A stretch of 64,000 bases of DNA. It comes from Absidia repens (Eukaryota; Mucoromycota; Mucoromycetes; Mucorales; Cunninghamellaceae). The notes below the pieces were generated by a model. The model had not been told where the DNA came from, ran no database searches, and saw nothing but the letters and a program-made list of their open reading frames with translations. The translations under genes were made by a program, and so were the position numbers. Below are positions 35,764 through 48,328 of this stretch, one piece after another (the first letter of the stretch is position 1; every line of letters begins with the position of its first letter). The stretch spans positions 434,001 through 498,000 of the forward strand of contig MCGE01000012.1 in NCBI GenBank assembly GCA_002105175.1. The letters are read 5' to 3'.

Positions 35764-38316
35764 TTAGATTGCTGCTTGTTTCCGTTTGCGCTGTTTGGAT
35801 TCAAAATCATGCCAATCGTCGTTCATATCCATGAGACTGCCAAAAAAAGAAGTAGAGAAAATTGAATCAGTACAATATAAACGAATAATCATTGGGCTTT
35901 CTGCTGTTGAAAACTTACTTCGCTGGTAATATATCCTTTGGTTCTTCGGTTTTGAAATATTCAAATTCTAATGCTTCTGCCGCTGTCGGTCTGTTTTTGG
36001 GATCCATGGAAAGTAGGGCCTCTGATAATGCAAGAGCTCCAGGTGTCAGCATGCTATTTCCAACCAAAATTGATAAGAGTTAGGAAAATAAAAAATATTT
36101 TGACAGTTATTCTCGCCTACCTTTTGAAAGTATCCCGAAAAACATTTTCACAGTGTTCCTTCGGCCGCACCAATTCATACCACGGGAGTTCATCGACAGT
36201 TGGCCAAATGTCTTTGGTAGGAGTCCCCATGATTTTGTATATAGAATCCAACTGAGAGATTTCATCAGTTCCATTGAAGATAGGTTTTCCAACAAAGAAT
36301 TCCAACATGATGCAACCTACGCCCCACACATCAACAGCTGTATCATACGTTGTTGCACCAAGTAAAAGTTCCGGAGGTCTATACCATAGAGTAATCACAC
36401 GGTTGGTATAATCCCCAGGTTGATTTTTGCGAAATATTCTTGCCAGTCCAAAGTCAGCAATCTTCAATTCCCCTTTGTTGTTCACAAGCAAATTTGATCC
36501 TATGTATTCAGTAATGAATCTGAGTTAGTTTCCTTTTTTTTTTTTTTCCAATTTCCCACCTATTGTTACCTTTCATATCACGATGTAAAATGCCCATGTG
36601 ATGGAGATAAGCTAGACCTTGCAGGATTTGTTTTGTCAGTGATTTGGCATGAGCAGGTTCAAATCTGAAATCCGGATGGCCCAATATACCAGACAAATCG
36701 TGATCCATGTATTCAAGTACCATATATACAGAGCCTTTAGACACCAATATCTCCTGCAATAAAACGATACGTTCGTGCCGTAATTTTTGCAACAATTTGA
36801 TTTCCCGCATGGCAGTAATTGGAAACTACAGAAATATAATAATTAATTAGTATGGCAGTAGTGTACTATCATGTATGGACACTTCTTTTACAACTTACGC
36901 CTTCCTTGTCAGTTTTCATTCGTATTCTTTTTAAAGCCAGTAATTGACCAGTCTTGCAATTCCGGGCCTTGTAGACCTTCCTATAAACGTAAACCATTCA
37001 AGTATCGGTCAGTAGAGTCTCAATGCATCGAGTAAAATAGAATACTATGTTTACTTGACCTACCCATAAGTTCCTTCACCTACTTGTCCAATTTTTTCAA
37101 ACAGAATCGCAGGGTCTTCAAATGTCGGATATGGGTAACCAATTTCTTCTAAAGGTGTGTATGATTGCGTCGGGTCATGTTGATTCGTGGTAAGTGGCGG
37201 TGGAGGAGGTGGCAAATGATGATCTTCTACAGTTGATATGGGTTGAGTTGATGGTAGGGAAGAATAGTACAATGATGGGTCATGTTGGTTGTCAATATAA
37301 TAGTGTTGTCCATAATACATCGATTGGTCAAATGCCGTTTCCTGTTGTTGATTATAATAAGAGGCTTGGTAATGTTCGTATTGCTGTTGTGAAGTATGGT
37401 CCCAGGTTGTGGCAGAGTTGCCATAATAGTTCCATCCGTTTTCATCGTGAGACGGATATTGCTGTTGTTGATGCTGATGCTGTTGTTGCTGCTGAGTTGT
37501 GGAGTATTGATAATAAGGATTGACTCCTGTTGCTGTTGTCGTTGCCGTTGCTGCTGCTGTGGTGCTAGTTGTGATTCCATGCTCTGATGACGACTTGATT
37601 GCATTTGACTGAGATTTGTCGGTCAAGGATGTTGTCACGTTGGATGATTTCGTGGTTGTTGTTGTTGACGAGGTGGGTGGAGGAGGAGGAGGAGAAGAGG
37701 GAGGAGGTGAAGGAGGAGGAGGAGGAGGAGGAGATGGTATTTGTAATGGAGATGTTGAGGATGTTCCAGCTGCTACTGTTATTGATGACGGCTCCATCGA
37801 CGATGTTGACTTTGTGAGTTTGAGAGGTCCATTAGTCGTTTTACTTTTGCTATCCCGTGCTGATGTTGATGATTTTGAGCTATAGTGCCGATCACGCTCC
37901 CGTTCCCGTTCCCGTTCCCGCTCGCTACCATGTCTGTCCTTCCTGCTGCTGCTAGTTCGTCCATTATTGCTGGTCCTGTCACGACTTGAGTACCGTCTGT
38001 GCCCACTGCTTTTGTCATGTCGTCGGCTTGATTCATATTTGCGGTCACCATGATGGCTTGATCGTTTGTCATCCCGATGGTAGTCCTTGTCCTTGTCATG
38101 ATCACTGTAGCTTTTGTGCCTCCGCCGATGCCCAAGATGATAATCATCACCGTCGTCGTCGCCATCGTCGCGGTCGCGGTCGCGGTCATTGTCTTCCCGT
38201 CTTCGTTTGGAGGTGGTTGTACTTCGACGCTCTGACGAGTGCCGAGATCTATGATCGCTACTCTTCTTTGATCGATCCATGTTCTTGGCTGTTGATGATG
38301 ACGTCGGAGAGTCCAT
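35764..38316 (-). CDS. CTK1: CTK1/CDK12-type cyclin-dependent kinase
   Basis: Six exons on the minus strand: 38316-37064, 36980-36899, 36825-36570, 36499-36121, 36053-35919 and 35836-35764, giving ~725 residues. The first ~400 residues are disordered. An RS/RD-rich part (SKRRREDNDRDRDRDD and similar) comes first, then a polyPro block and a Gln/Tyr-rich block. The kinase starts at IGQVGEGTYGKVYKA (~410) with ALKRIRM, the cyclin-binding helix GFPITAMREIKLL, HRDMKGSN, ADFGLARIF and VITLWYRPPELLLG. These match the CDK9/12/CTK1 branch, which phosphorylates the RNA polymerase II C-terminal domain. The start at 38316 (MDSPTSSS) is chosen over an upstream in-frame Met at 38559, because the extension is hydrophobic and looks non-coding. 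Confidence 0.92.
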
Positions 38317-38866
38317 TAGTGAATAGTTGTATTCGGTGTTGGCGGCGGCAGATAAACAAATGAGGGAATAAAGAGTAAAAAAAACTACTACAGGGAATAT
38401 GCTGTTGGCGTCCAATAATCCTAATAGAACATGGACAAAATCGATAAATAAAAAATGGGAAGTTAGTATTGAAATGAGCCGATCTGCCTTAATGCATATA
38501 ATTTTATAGAATAGCCATATGGTATATTTACCAGATAATTTGCTGCAATTGTTGGGCACGCCAAAGATAATGAGTCGAGGGAAGAGAGAGACAAAAAGAT
38601 TTTGCGATTCCTATTTCTTAAGCATTGAAACACCGCAATGGCTGAGCCAGTGTTTGAAGCAGTAGCGCTTTATTAAGATCAGCAATAACCATCATCAACT
38701 TCATCACAATAAAAATAATGATTTTTGTAATTTTTTATTTTAAAATGTTTCAGAGTGTAAAGAAAAAAAAAAAAAACAAGTTCAATGTGAGCTAAGACTA
38801 AAGAGAGAGAATGTAAATCATGTTTGTAATGAGATAGAATGGGGGTAGGGGGTAAGGGTAAGTAAT
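38317..38866. other. CTK1 upstream / CCT5 downstream gap
   Basis: 550 bp with no gene. It has short A and T runs and a purine-rich stretch near 38790-38860 that lies in the CCT5 3' flank. Confidence 0.4.
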
Positions 38867-40925
38867 CTATTGTTCAGGACCAGACATGATCACATCATCA
38901 ATCTTAAGAATCATCTTGACCAACTGTGTCGCTAAAAGGAATTGTTGTCGCTTGGAAATGAGAGGATCGTAAACATGTTGTTCTTTCATATCGTTGGAAT
39001 TCTTATACAAACAATCCACACCCAGGCGAGGATTTCCTGTGGTAGCTTGTTCAGCCTTGACAGAAGCCAAAGTTTCAATAGGGGACAAACCTGAATTTTC
39101 TGCTAATGCTAAAGGTGTGGCATCCAATGCACTGGCAAAGGCACGCATAGCATATTGTTCGATTGAGGAGATCTAGTACCCACAGTAGAATAATCACAAT
39201 TTGTTAGATTGAGTATTCAAATATTGACACCTTTCGTCATTATATAAACTATCAATCTTACCTCGTCCGCCACCTTGGATACAGCAAGAGAGCAACTAAT
39301 TTCAGCAGCACCACCACCATAGACCACACGATTATCACGGACCAAGTTGCGAACAGCACAGATAGCATCATGAAGGGATCGCTTGGCTTCATCAATGATC
39401 ATTTTGTTTCCGCCACGGACAAACACGGTGACAGCACGACTATTTGCACAATCTTCAATTACCAGCATACGATCTTTTGTAGTACCAAAGGCCAATTCGC
39501 GAACGACACCAGCAGTACCCAATTTTTCAGGGGACAAATCTTCAAACCGAGGAACAATACGGCCATTGGTAGCAATGGCAATCAATTCAATTTCAGGACC
39601 ACCCACCCATCGTACGGCCGGCAATTGGTTCTGTAACAGCAAGTGATTGGCTTCATCATCGAAACCCCATTGACAAATGACCAGGTTAGCACCAGAATCC
39701 TTCACCTGTTGAATCATATCTTGGAATTTTTCTTTTTCGTATGCTTGTAATTTTTCGTATTCTTCAACAGATGTAATATCCAGCTTGTGTTTGGTCTTGG
39801 GTCTAGGAGGTTCAAAGGCACAGGTCAAAATGGCGAGTTTGGCATCCTTAACTTCCCGAGGCATTTGAGGGTGAGACATATCCTTATCCACAACAACACC
39901 TTGTACCAATAAAGTATCCTGTAATGATCCACCAACCTTGCCATCCACCTTAATCAGTTCAAAGTCAACATCTTTTCGTTGTAAATCAGCCACAGATAAC
40001 ACCGCATTCACAGCAATATCAGCAAATTGTTCATGGCACTTGGAAACACTAGGAATGAAAAGAGAAAGATAAAAGGTATAGTATCAGCATTCATACACAA
40101 TGTACACACGAGCGTCCACTACTGAATGACACACTCCTACTTACATTTTACTACCAAGACTAGTCATGGCTGTTTTTTTGAGATTTTCGACGTTTTGCTT
40201 ATCAAATTCAATGGTATCAGAGATTTTGTCCAAGTGTTCCACGGCCACAGCACAGGCACGTTCAAACCCATCGGCAATGCGAATAGGATGGATACCACGA
40301 TCCAGCAGTTGTTCACATTGCTCCAGAAGTGAGCCAGCAAGCACTAAATGAAGAAAAAGAAAAGAAAATTGTGAGTTTGAGAAAACATACCATATAATGA
40401 CTTTTATTGCCCTACCAACAACACCAGTAGTACCATCACCAATTTCATCATCTTGGGATTTTGATAACTGAACGAGTAACTTTGCGATTTGATGTTCCAC
40501 CTCCATTTGATCCAAAATAGTGGCACCATCGTTGGTGACGGTAATGTCGCCATCAGGAGAGATCAAGATTTTATCCAAACCTATAAAAAAGGAAACAGAT
40601 CAGCTGTCAAAGGTCAAGCTATCCATCTGTCACTAGGGCATTGGTTCGTTTTAGTATTCTCACCTCTAGGACCAAGCGAAGTTTTGATGATATTTGATAC
40701 GGTCTTTGCAGCCAAGATATGAGACTATAATAAAAGAAAAAAAGAAGGGAGAAAGGAAGGTCATCAGTATCCATTCAAGGTGTAACGCGTCATCTGATTT
40801 CCACATACTCGAATAGCTTCAATACCACTGACACGAGCCTTTTGTTGACCTTCACGAAGGATGATGAAGGGGCGACCATATTCATCGGTGGCATAAACAG
40901 CAGAGTTGGGATCAATATTGGCCAT
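38867..40925 (-). CDS. CCT5: T-complex protein 1 subunit epsilon (TRiC/CCT)
   Basis: Six exons on the minus strand: 40925-40809, 40724-40664, 40580-40416, 40343-40145, 40048-39262 and 39172-38867, giving 544 residues, full length for CCT5. Group II chaperonin motifs are intact: [32 protein letters not shown] and [15 protein letters not shown]. The N-terminus [20 protein letters not shown] is characteristic of the epsilon subunit. It is part of the hexadecameric cytosolic chaperonin that folds actin and tubulin. It is divergent from CCT4 with an 833-bp gap. Confidence 0.97.
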
Positions 40926-41758
40926 AGTATGAAAAATAAAGAAGTGTAAAGAGAAAAAAAAGAAACCAGCAGTAGTATTTTTGGCTATCCTCTTTTTTTT
41001 AAAATTTTTTTAGACCTTGGAGGAAGACCATTCAAACGCCGAAAAATTGCGGATATTAAAACAAAACGTGTAAAACTAATGGTAAAGAGGATGGAGAGGG
41101 GGAGGGGGCAGCAAATCAAAGGGTGGATGCCATATTGAAATATTGATTGCAGCAGAAATTATATAGCAATGCATTTTAATATAGGGCAAACAATACATAA
41201 AAATAGAAAATAATACAATAAAAAGTGAGTATCGTACACATCACAAACCAATAAATACTTCCTTACCTTTTGGAGCTACGACCTGTCAACTTGTCATCTC
41301 AAAGGATAGAGACTAGCTATGCTCAGCACCCATTAATCGACTTTCTACAGAAGAGACAGAGGCATTACACTCAGGTATTTCGTTTATTTATGGGTGGTGG
41401 TTTTGTGAGAGACCGTCATTTCTATAGGAACCTTGGCGACAGCACACAAAAGCTATTTTTTTCAAAGAAAAAAAGAGCAAAAATGACAAGGACTTTGTAA
41501 GCAAGTAAAAGAAATCCAAAGGAAAGAAAGCGCTGTATGTGCGAGAGGGAAATGGATAGTATATACAGGAGATCTGTTGACCATTATGCCTCTATATTTT
41601 CCAACGATCACTCAGGCATGGACCTGGCGGTGTTTGAAAGTGACGTCTCGTATCAGTGAGGTTGAATTTTTTTTTTTTTTTGACAGCTCCTCCACGTAGG
41701 TCCTTTCCTTTTCCTTTCCTTTCTTTTTTCTCATCTAGATTACTACTCAATTTATATC
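40926..41758. promoter_or_regulatory. Divergent region shared by CCT5 and CCT4
   Basis: 833 bp between the start codons of two subunits of the same chaperonin. An AAAATTTTTTTA block (~40998) resembles the RRPE-type A/T element. T runs and a pyrimidine-rich stretch precede the CCT4 start (41668-41740). A 76-codon frame at 41270-41500 shows no domain and is not called. Co-regulation is inferred from layout only. Confidence 0.5.
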
Positions 41759-44009
41759 ATGGCTCAAGTGGCAACTCCAGCAAAATCAGCACCTAAAGCT
41801 AACACCAGCTTTCAAGATAAAGAAAAACCTACTGAAGTGCGATTGAGCAATATTATTGCTGCCAAAGGTATTAAATAATATTGATGAAAAAAAAAATGCC
41901 ACCGATGACGCGCGACATCTCACTTTCTATCTTTTTGATTAGCTGTGGGTGATGCCATCCGGACCTCGTTGGGCCCTAGAGGCATGGATAAAATGGTAAG
42001 AGTCGTTATGGTTATATTTTGTTCTTGGGTATTGTTTGTCCCTGACTAAACTAGATCTTTTTCCTTTTAGATTCAAACCAGCACTGGTGAAGTGGTTATT
42101 ACAAACGATGGCGCCACGATTTTAAAGCATATGGCTGTATTACATCCTGCAGCCAAAATGGTAAGGCACATAAACTGAATCACCGAGAAAGCACATTTTT
42201 CACTAACCACTCGTTTCGTATGTAGCTTGTTGATTTGTCTGCTGCACAAGATGTCGAAGCTGGTGATGGTACTACCTCTGTTGTTGTCTTATGTAGTTCC
42301 CTTCTTTCGGCTGCCGAAAAGATGCTTAGCAAAGGTAAAACCATTGATTGCAAATGTAATATTATTTTGTTCCTTAACAAACGCTATACACGTTTTTATT
42401 ATAATTAGGTATTCATCCCACTACTATCGCTGAATCATTCCAACGTGCTGCTCAAAAGTCCGTTGAATTCCTGACTGAAATGGCTACACCCGTGGATTTA
42501 TCCGATCGTGAATCTTTATTGCGTGCCGCTTCTACTTCATTAAACTCAAAGGTAAAGCACGAAAATGCTCCATGAAGGAGGCACAGAAAAGTCCATTCGT
42601 ATGAATTGTATTGACGCCCTTTGTTGTAGATTGTTTCACAATATTCATCTTTACTTGGCCCTATTGCTGTGGATGCCGTATTACGTGTGATTGATCCTAC
42701 TGTTACCGACAATGTCAACCTGAATGATGTGCGTGTAGTAAAGAAAGTTGGAGGCACAATTGATGATACCGAACTTGTGGATGGCTTGGTGTTGAATCAA
42801 AATGTCGTCAAGAGTGCTGGTGGGCCTACTCGCGTTGAAAAGGCCAAAATTGGTTTGGTTCAATTTCAGTTATCGGCACCTAAACCAGATGTAAGCGATA
42901 TACATTCATAGGAAGCTGAGTTACTCATTGTAGATTTTTGCTTTTATAATTATTATAGATGGAAAATCAAATCATTGTTAATGACTATCGACAAATGGAT
43001 AAAATTTTGAAGGAAGAACGACAATACCTCTTGAACATGTGCAAGAAAATCAAAAAGAGTGGATGCAATGTTTTACTGATTCAAAAATCCATCCTTCGTG
43101 ACGCTGTCAATGAACTTTCTTTGCACTTTTTGGCCAAATTGAAGATTATGGTGGTGAAGGATGTAGAACGTGACGAAATTGAATTCATTGCCAAGGTAGT
43201 TTAAAAATTTCTCTTTGAAATATTGACGCACGTTAGATTAACTTTCCTCTTATTTGTATTGCATAGTCTCTTGGATGTAAGCCTGTTGCCGATGTGGAAT
43301 CATTTACCGAAGACAAATTGGGTTATGCTGACTTGATTGAAGAGTCAGATTCTGCCGGTGCTCGTGTGGTTAAGGTCACTGGAATGAAGAATGCTGGTGC
43401 AACTGTGTCTGTCTTGTGCCGTGGCGCAAACTCATTGGTATTGGAAGAATCACACCGCTCTCTCCATGATGCTCTCTGTGTCGTGCGTTGTCTTGTGAAG
43501 AAGAAGTAAGCTGTCAAAAAAAAAGGACAAAAAAGCTTAATTTGATCATAAATTTAACTAAACTTTGATCATTTACTATCATTAGATACTTGATTGCAGG
43601 TGGTGGTGCTCCTGAGATTGAAGTCTCCCAGAAACTTATGGATTACGCGAAGACTCTTCATGGTATGGAACAATATTGCTTCCAAGCATTTGCTGAAGCT
43701 TTAGAAGTTATCCCTACCACATTGGCCGAAAACGCTGGATTGAATCCCATCTCTATTGTGACTGAATTGCGAAACAAGCATGCTCGAGGCGACACGACTG
43801 CTGGAATTAATGTGAAGAAGGGAACTATCAGCAATATTCTTGAAGAAAACGTCATCCAGCCTTTGCTTGTTAGTACCAGCGCTCTCGAATTGTCTGCTGA
43901 AACCGTGAAAATGATTTTAAAGATTGATGATTTGGTAAATACAATATATAATGTTACTACATGGATTACTAACTTTTATTCATCCTTTTTACAGGTCCAA
44001 AGCCGATAA
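41759..44009 (+). CDS. CCT4: T-complex protein 1 subunit delta (TRiC/CCT)
   Basis: Ten exons: 41759-41867, 41943-41995, 42071-42160, 42226-42334, 42409-42551, 42630-42890, 42959-43195, 43267-43505, 43586-43934 and 43995-44009, giving 534 residues. The chaperonin core is complete: [46 protein letters not shown] and [12 protein letters not shown]. The delta-type C-terminus is [14 protein letters not shown]. The last exon is only 15 bp and encodes VQSR plus stop. All junctions are GT-AG and in frame. The neighbouring divergent CCT5 gene encodes another subunit of the same ring. Confidence 0.97.
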
Positions 44010-44290
44010 ATTTTTAGTAGATTTAGTAGTAGTATAGTCATGTTTCCTCCCCGTCTCCTTCCCTCAACTTTCTGATAAAATAAAATATATTCGTTTGTCA
44101 TATTTTGTGCTCCATCATATTATATTTACATTGTCTTTTGTTAATTATCGTCTTGTTGTTATTGCCCTTTGTTACTGCGTTAGAGCATCAAAAATCATCA
44201 ATTTAATCTCAGCAGACATTGCTGGTTTTCTATTCATTTCTCCCACCTTTTCTTTTTCGTGCTATTTGCGGTGCCAATCAGAATATACAC
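44010..44290. other. CCT4-UBP intergenic region
   Basis: A likely CCT4 polyadenylation region (AAATAAAATATATTCG near 44080) lies here, followed by AT-rich sequence upstream of the next start. No gene was seen. Confidence 0.4.
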
Positions 44291-47200
44291 ATGACTGAAC
44301 AACATTCCCGCCTATACCTTCCACCTCGAACCAACAAGCGTACATATACGGAACGTCTAACAGGGCACCTCAAATCCAATCAACTTCCCCAAACTCCAAC
44401 TGCTCTCTTCAACACATTGAAAGCACCTCGTTCATTAGATCACATACATGACTTTCGCCAGAGCCTCGCCCTACCCAGCAACACAAACGACAACAAAAAC
44501 AGGGGCACTAGCATACCGTATTTGAAACTGGAAAAAAATACGCAACAACCCTCAACAACTTCACCCTCCTCGACAACATCCTTGCATACATCAATATTTA
44601 TTTGCTTCATATGCCATACTTGGGTGTGTATTTCCTCCTCCACACGTCGCCACACTTGCACAGCAGCTGACTATGTCACTCACCACTATCACGTCAAAGA
44701 ATCATGGACAAGGTCGGAAGAATACCAATGTTGTGGCTGCGGGGACCATATCGAAATCAGTTATCACGACGCCATATTATCAACTGCACTGCTATCCGAT
44801 CTGTCCTCCACTCGTGCATTGACTAGATCTCCTTTGACTTCCACAGAACAAGCAACAGCCAAGCCCACCATGCTAAGTACAGTAGAAACTTGCCAAAGGT
44901 ATATTCGCGATCTGCTTAACAACACCAGGCGTGATATCAACTCGGAGAACCTCAACTTTAGACAACGCGTTGGACTGGATGATGCCACGTAAGTTTTGAC
45001 CAATATAACTGAAAATGATTCACGTTGTCACCATCAAACTTACTTTATATATTTATATGTATTGATCATCATTTCAGGCTTCGATTAATGGGGTTGATTG
45101 GATTTTCCTATCGTGATGGATTTTTAAAGGCGCCCGGCGATATTGACAATAATCGGTTATGTATGATCCATGAAGAACTAGCGGTCTATCTTGCTAGCCT
45201 GACATGCACTAAGGAACAATCCGTGGAAATGGCGGAAACAGACTACCCTCTTGCAGATTCTATGATACTGGATGACTTTTTTGGACGGCGAGATGATACT
45301 GAAAACGTACCCTTCATCAACGATAGTGGACTGGTTGATCTTTGTGGCGACCTCGGCGTGACTTCTTCTGCGACTGATGAGTTGATCTTGTGGGCCTATC
45401 GAAAAATGACTCTAGAGCGGCCGGATGAGTTACAGAAATTATTACAAACATTGGAAAATATTGCAGCTATCAAGGGAGGCGACCTTTTACAAAAATGTAT
45501 GGCGGTTGATCGAAGCACAGAAAACGCCATTATCAGCAAAGAAGTAGCGGACAAAGCTTATCAGTACTTTGGAGCTCAAAATGACATTGATGATGAAACT
45601 ATTATTGCTGCCCATCGATACAAGGTAAGGCTAGTGAATTGTGTATATACGGAGAGGAAGGGGCAAGAATAATAATGATTGCTTATATTTTACTATCTTA
45701 TAAATCGGTAGAAACAAGACTTTCCTCGTGGTAAATCAATCCATGATGAAAAACTTCGGGTGATCGGGGATTCAAGAAAAAGCGAAATGATTTTACAGTA
45801 CCTGGAAAGTGAGTCAGCTGATCTAGGTGGACAATATAGAAACAGTAAGTAATTGCAAAACGCAAACTGACTTCTGTAATGACACTAATTGCATGGAATT
45901 TTCTTTATTTATAGGTTATCATCAAATGGGCCGGGCAAGAAACTCGTAAGTGTTTAAAGAATTACGTAGCGGGCGATATGAATTTTGTTACTAACAGCTG
46001 AATTTTATTCATATGATTAGACCGGTTGGCTTAACAAACATTGGCAACACATGCTATTTGAACAGTATACTACAGGTAAAAAAAAAAAAAGAGAAAGAGG
46101 AGGGAAGGGGAGGAAAGATGGCGTGGTATATACCAGTTGTATTATTGCATCGTATGCTAACTTCCACCCCCATTTGGAACAACGTTAGTACTATTACACT
46201 CTTATACCATTTAGGAATACAATTATCAACATGAATGATTATGTGGAAGATGAAGACAATGACGACTGGCGGGACAAACATCTGGGTGGAATTCTAATCG
46301 ACCGAAAAGAAGTCAAACGCGCAAAAAAATGTAAGTACTAAACGTAAAAATATCTGTTTATGATTTTACTGATATATTTATATAAATTTATGTAGTTATG
46401 GACCTTTTACAAAATATCTTTATTCAGCTCGAACATACAAGTGACTATGCAATAACTCCGGAATTGGAATTGGCGAAGATGACTCTATTAAATGCAAAAA
46501 ACGAGAGTATGATAGACAACAGTGGATCAAATTCTGATGGTGCGAAGACTGGGGTCCCGTCAAAAGAAAATTTTGCAGCCGTCCGCGACAAAAGTAAAAT
46601 GGATTCCGACAACGTTGGCAACAGCAGCTTTAGTACAGCAATCGAAAAACAGTCATCTTCGTACTCTGGTATCAGCACATCTGACCAAGCAAGCGGGAAT
46701 TCTGACATGGCTGTCACTGATGCATATGATACAAAAAAGGCCCAAGCGAATCGAATAGATCAGCGAAGTCCACATGTAGATTCAACCTCAGCAAAACAAA
46801 CCGACGACATGAATACGATGATGCTAGGAAAACAGCAGGATGTGACAGAATGCATGGATAATGTGATGTATCTGGTGGAGGCAGCACTGAAATCAAATCA
46901 TACTGAAGAAACAACTCAAGCAAAAAATTTGATACGAGACCTCTTCTATGGCAAATCACGACAAATTCTTTCCTATAAAGACAACAACACATTCAAGGAT
47001 GTTCAAAAGGTGAAGGAAGAAGATTTCTCTCATGTGATTGTGGATGCCACAAGCGGAAGGACACTATATGATGGACTGGATGAACACTATTTTGCTGAAA
47101 AAGTGGAAAACTTCCAAGGTGGACAAGAAGCAACAAGGGAAGTCACAGTGCAACGCTTTCCTCCAATCTTACAGATCCAAATCCAGCGGGCGCAATTTGA

Positions 47201-48195
47201 CCGATCCACCTGTCAAGTATACAAATCAAACGCTTTTATCCAATTTGACAAAACTATTTATTTGGACCGATACCTTGACAGTACCTTCCACGCCTTGGCT
47301 CCTCGTCGTGAAAAGGTAGCTACTTTGAGAAGTCATCTTGCTCAATGCCAACAAGATATCAAGAACCAATCAATAAAAGTGGTAAGAAATGGAAAACAAG
47401 AATGCTTTTTTTTTTTTTTTTTTTTTTTTTTTTTCGAAAAAACGGAGTGACTGATTTTTTGTTTTATAAAGGATTCTATTGCATCTGAAACTGTTAAACT
47501 GCCTGTACCTTGGGTGCTTGAAAAGGCTATATCCGTTTTGGACGGATCCGAATCGAAGTGTCCCGGTCCAAACCCGGTCGATCTCATGGATGTCATTGAT
47601 CAACTGAAAAAGGAAGCTGTATCTGCTGAGGCGACAATGAAAGGTGAAAAAAAAAAGGAAAGGAAAGGAAAGGGGAAAGCAACATATAATATATTGGAGC
47701 GACGTAGCTGAAATCATTCTTATTTTTTTTTTATTTTATAAATAGCATCCATCAATCAAATGAACATGTATGAAACAAAGATCAAAGATGAATATAGTGA
47801 TCTAACAGACTGCGCATATCAACTGCATGCTGTTTTTATGCACAAAGGCAAGCTTTTAAAATAAGTGAATACAAAAAAAGGAATAAATTATTGATGTAGT
47901 TTTATTTTAGGTGAAGCGAATTACGGACATTATTGGTTGTATATTCTGGACCAGAAAACTGATTGCTGGTGGAAATTCAATGATTCTTTGGTTACAAAGG
48001 TACAAATATCCATAATCACTTTGTCTTCTCGGGTAATCCTTATTGATATACATTTTTTTTCTACTTCAACTTTAGGTCAAAGAAAACGAAATATTTAAGG
48101 ATACTAGTGGAACTCAATCCAACCCGTACTTGCTGGTGTATATTAAAAACGAATTGGTCGATTCCTTGGCCGCAGTGTCGCGAACTGATGCTTAG
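44291..48195 (+). CDS. Ubiquitin carboxyl-terminal hydrolase, Ubp2/USP25-28 type
   Basis: Eleven exons: 44291-44988, 45078-45624, 45712-45844, 45915-45945, 46021-46075, 46189-46330, 46396-47381, 47472-47643, 47746-47847, 47911-47999 and 48076-48195, giving ~1024 residues. The Cys box GLTNIGNTCYLNSILQ places catalytic Cys at ~481. YYYTLIPFRNTIIN and LIDRKEVKRAKKFMDLLQ follow, as in Ubp2/USP28. QQDVTECMDNVMYL lies mid-domain, and the His box GEANYGHYWLYILD (~H962) precedes WWKFNDSLVTKV. The N-terminal part has a Cys/His cluster (FICHTWVCI, YQCCGCGDHIEI) that may bind zinc. Ubp2-type enzymes remove Lys63-linked ubiquitin in yeast. The exon 9 donor is GC (AAAG|GCAAGC), a GC-AG intron forced by the conserved reading HKGEANYGHYW. 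A 29-base T run (47406-47434) lies in intron 7. Confidence 0.93.
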
Positions 48196-48328
48196 CTTAA
48201 TATTAGTAGTTATTCGGGGATTGAAATTTGATCGTATCACAATAAAGCCTTTTTTTTTCCCAAATCTTTTTGTTCAAATCTCTTTTGTCTTCTTTTATTT
48301 TATTTTTACTTTATTTTTTATTTATAAC

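Noticed and set aside
38317..38559. N-terminal extension of the CTK1-like kinase
   Set aside because: It is in frame but hydrophobic and compositionally unlike the RS-rich start; it looks like leader or intron sequence.
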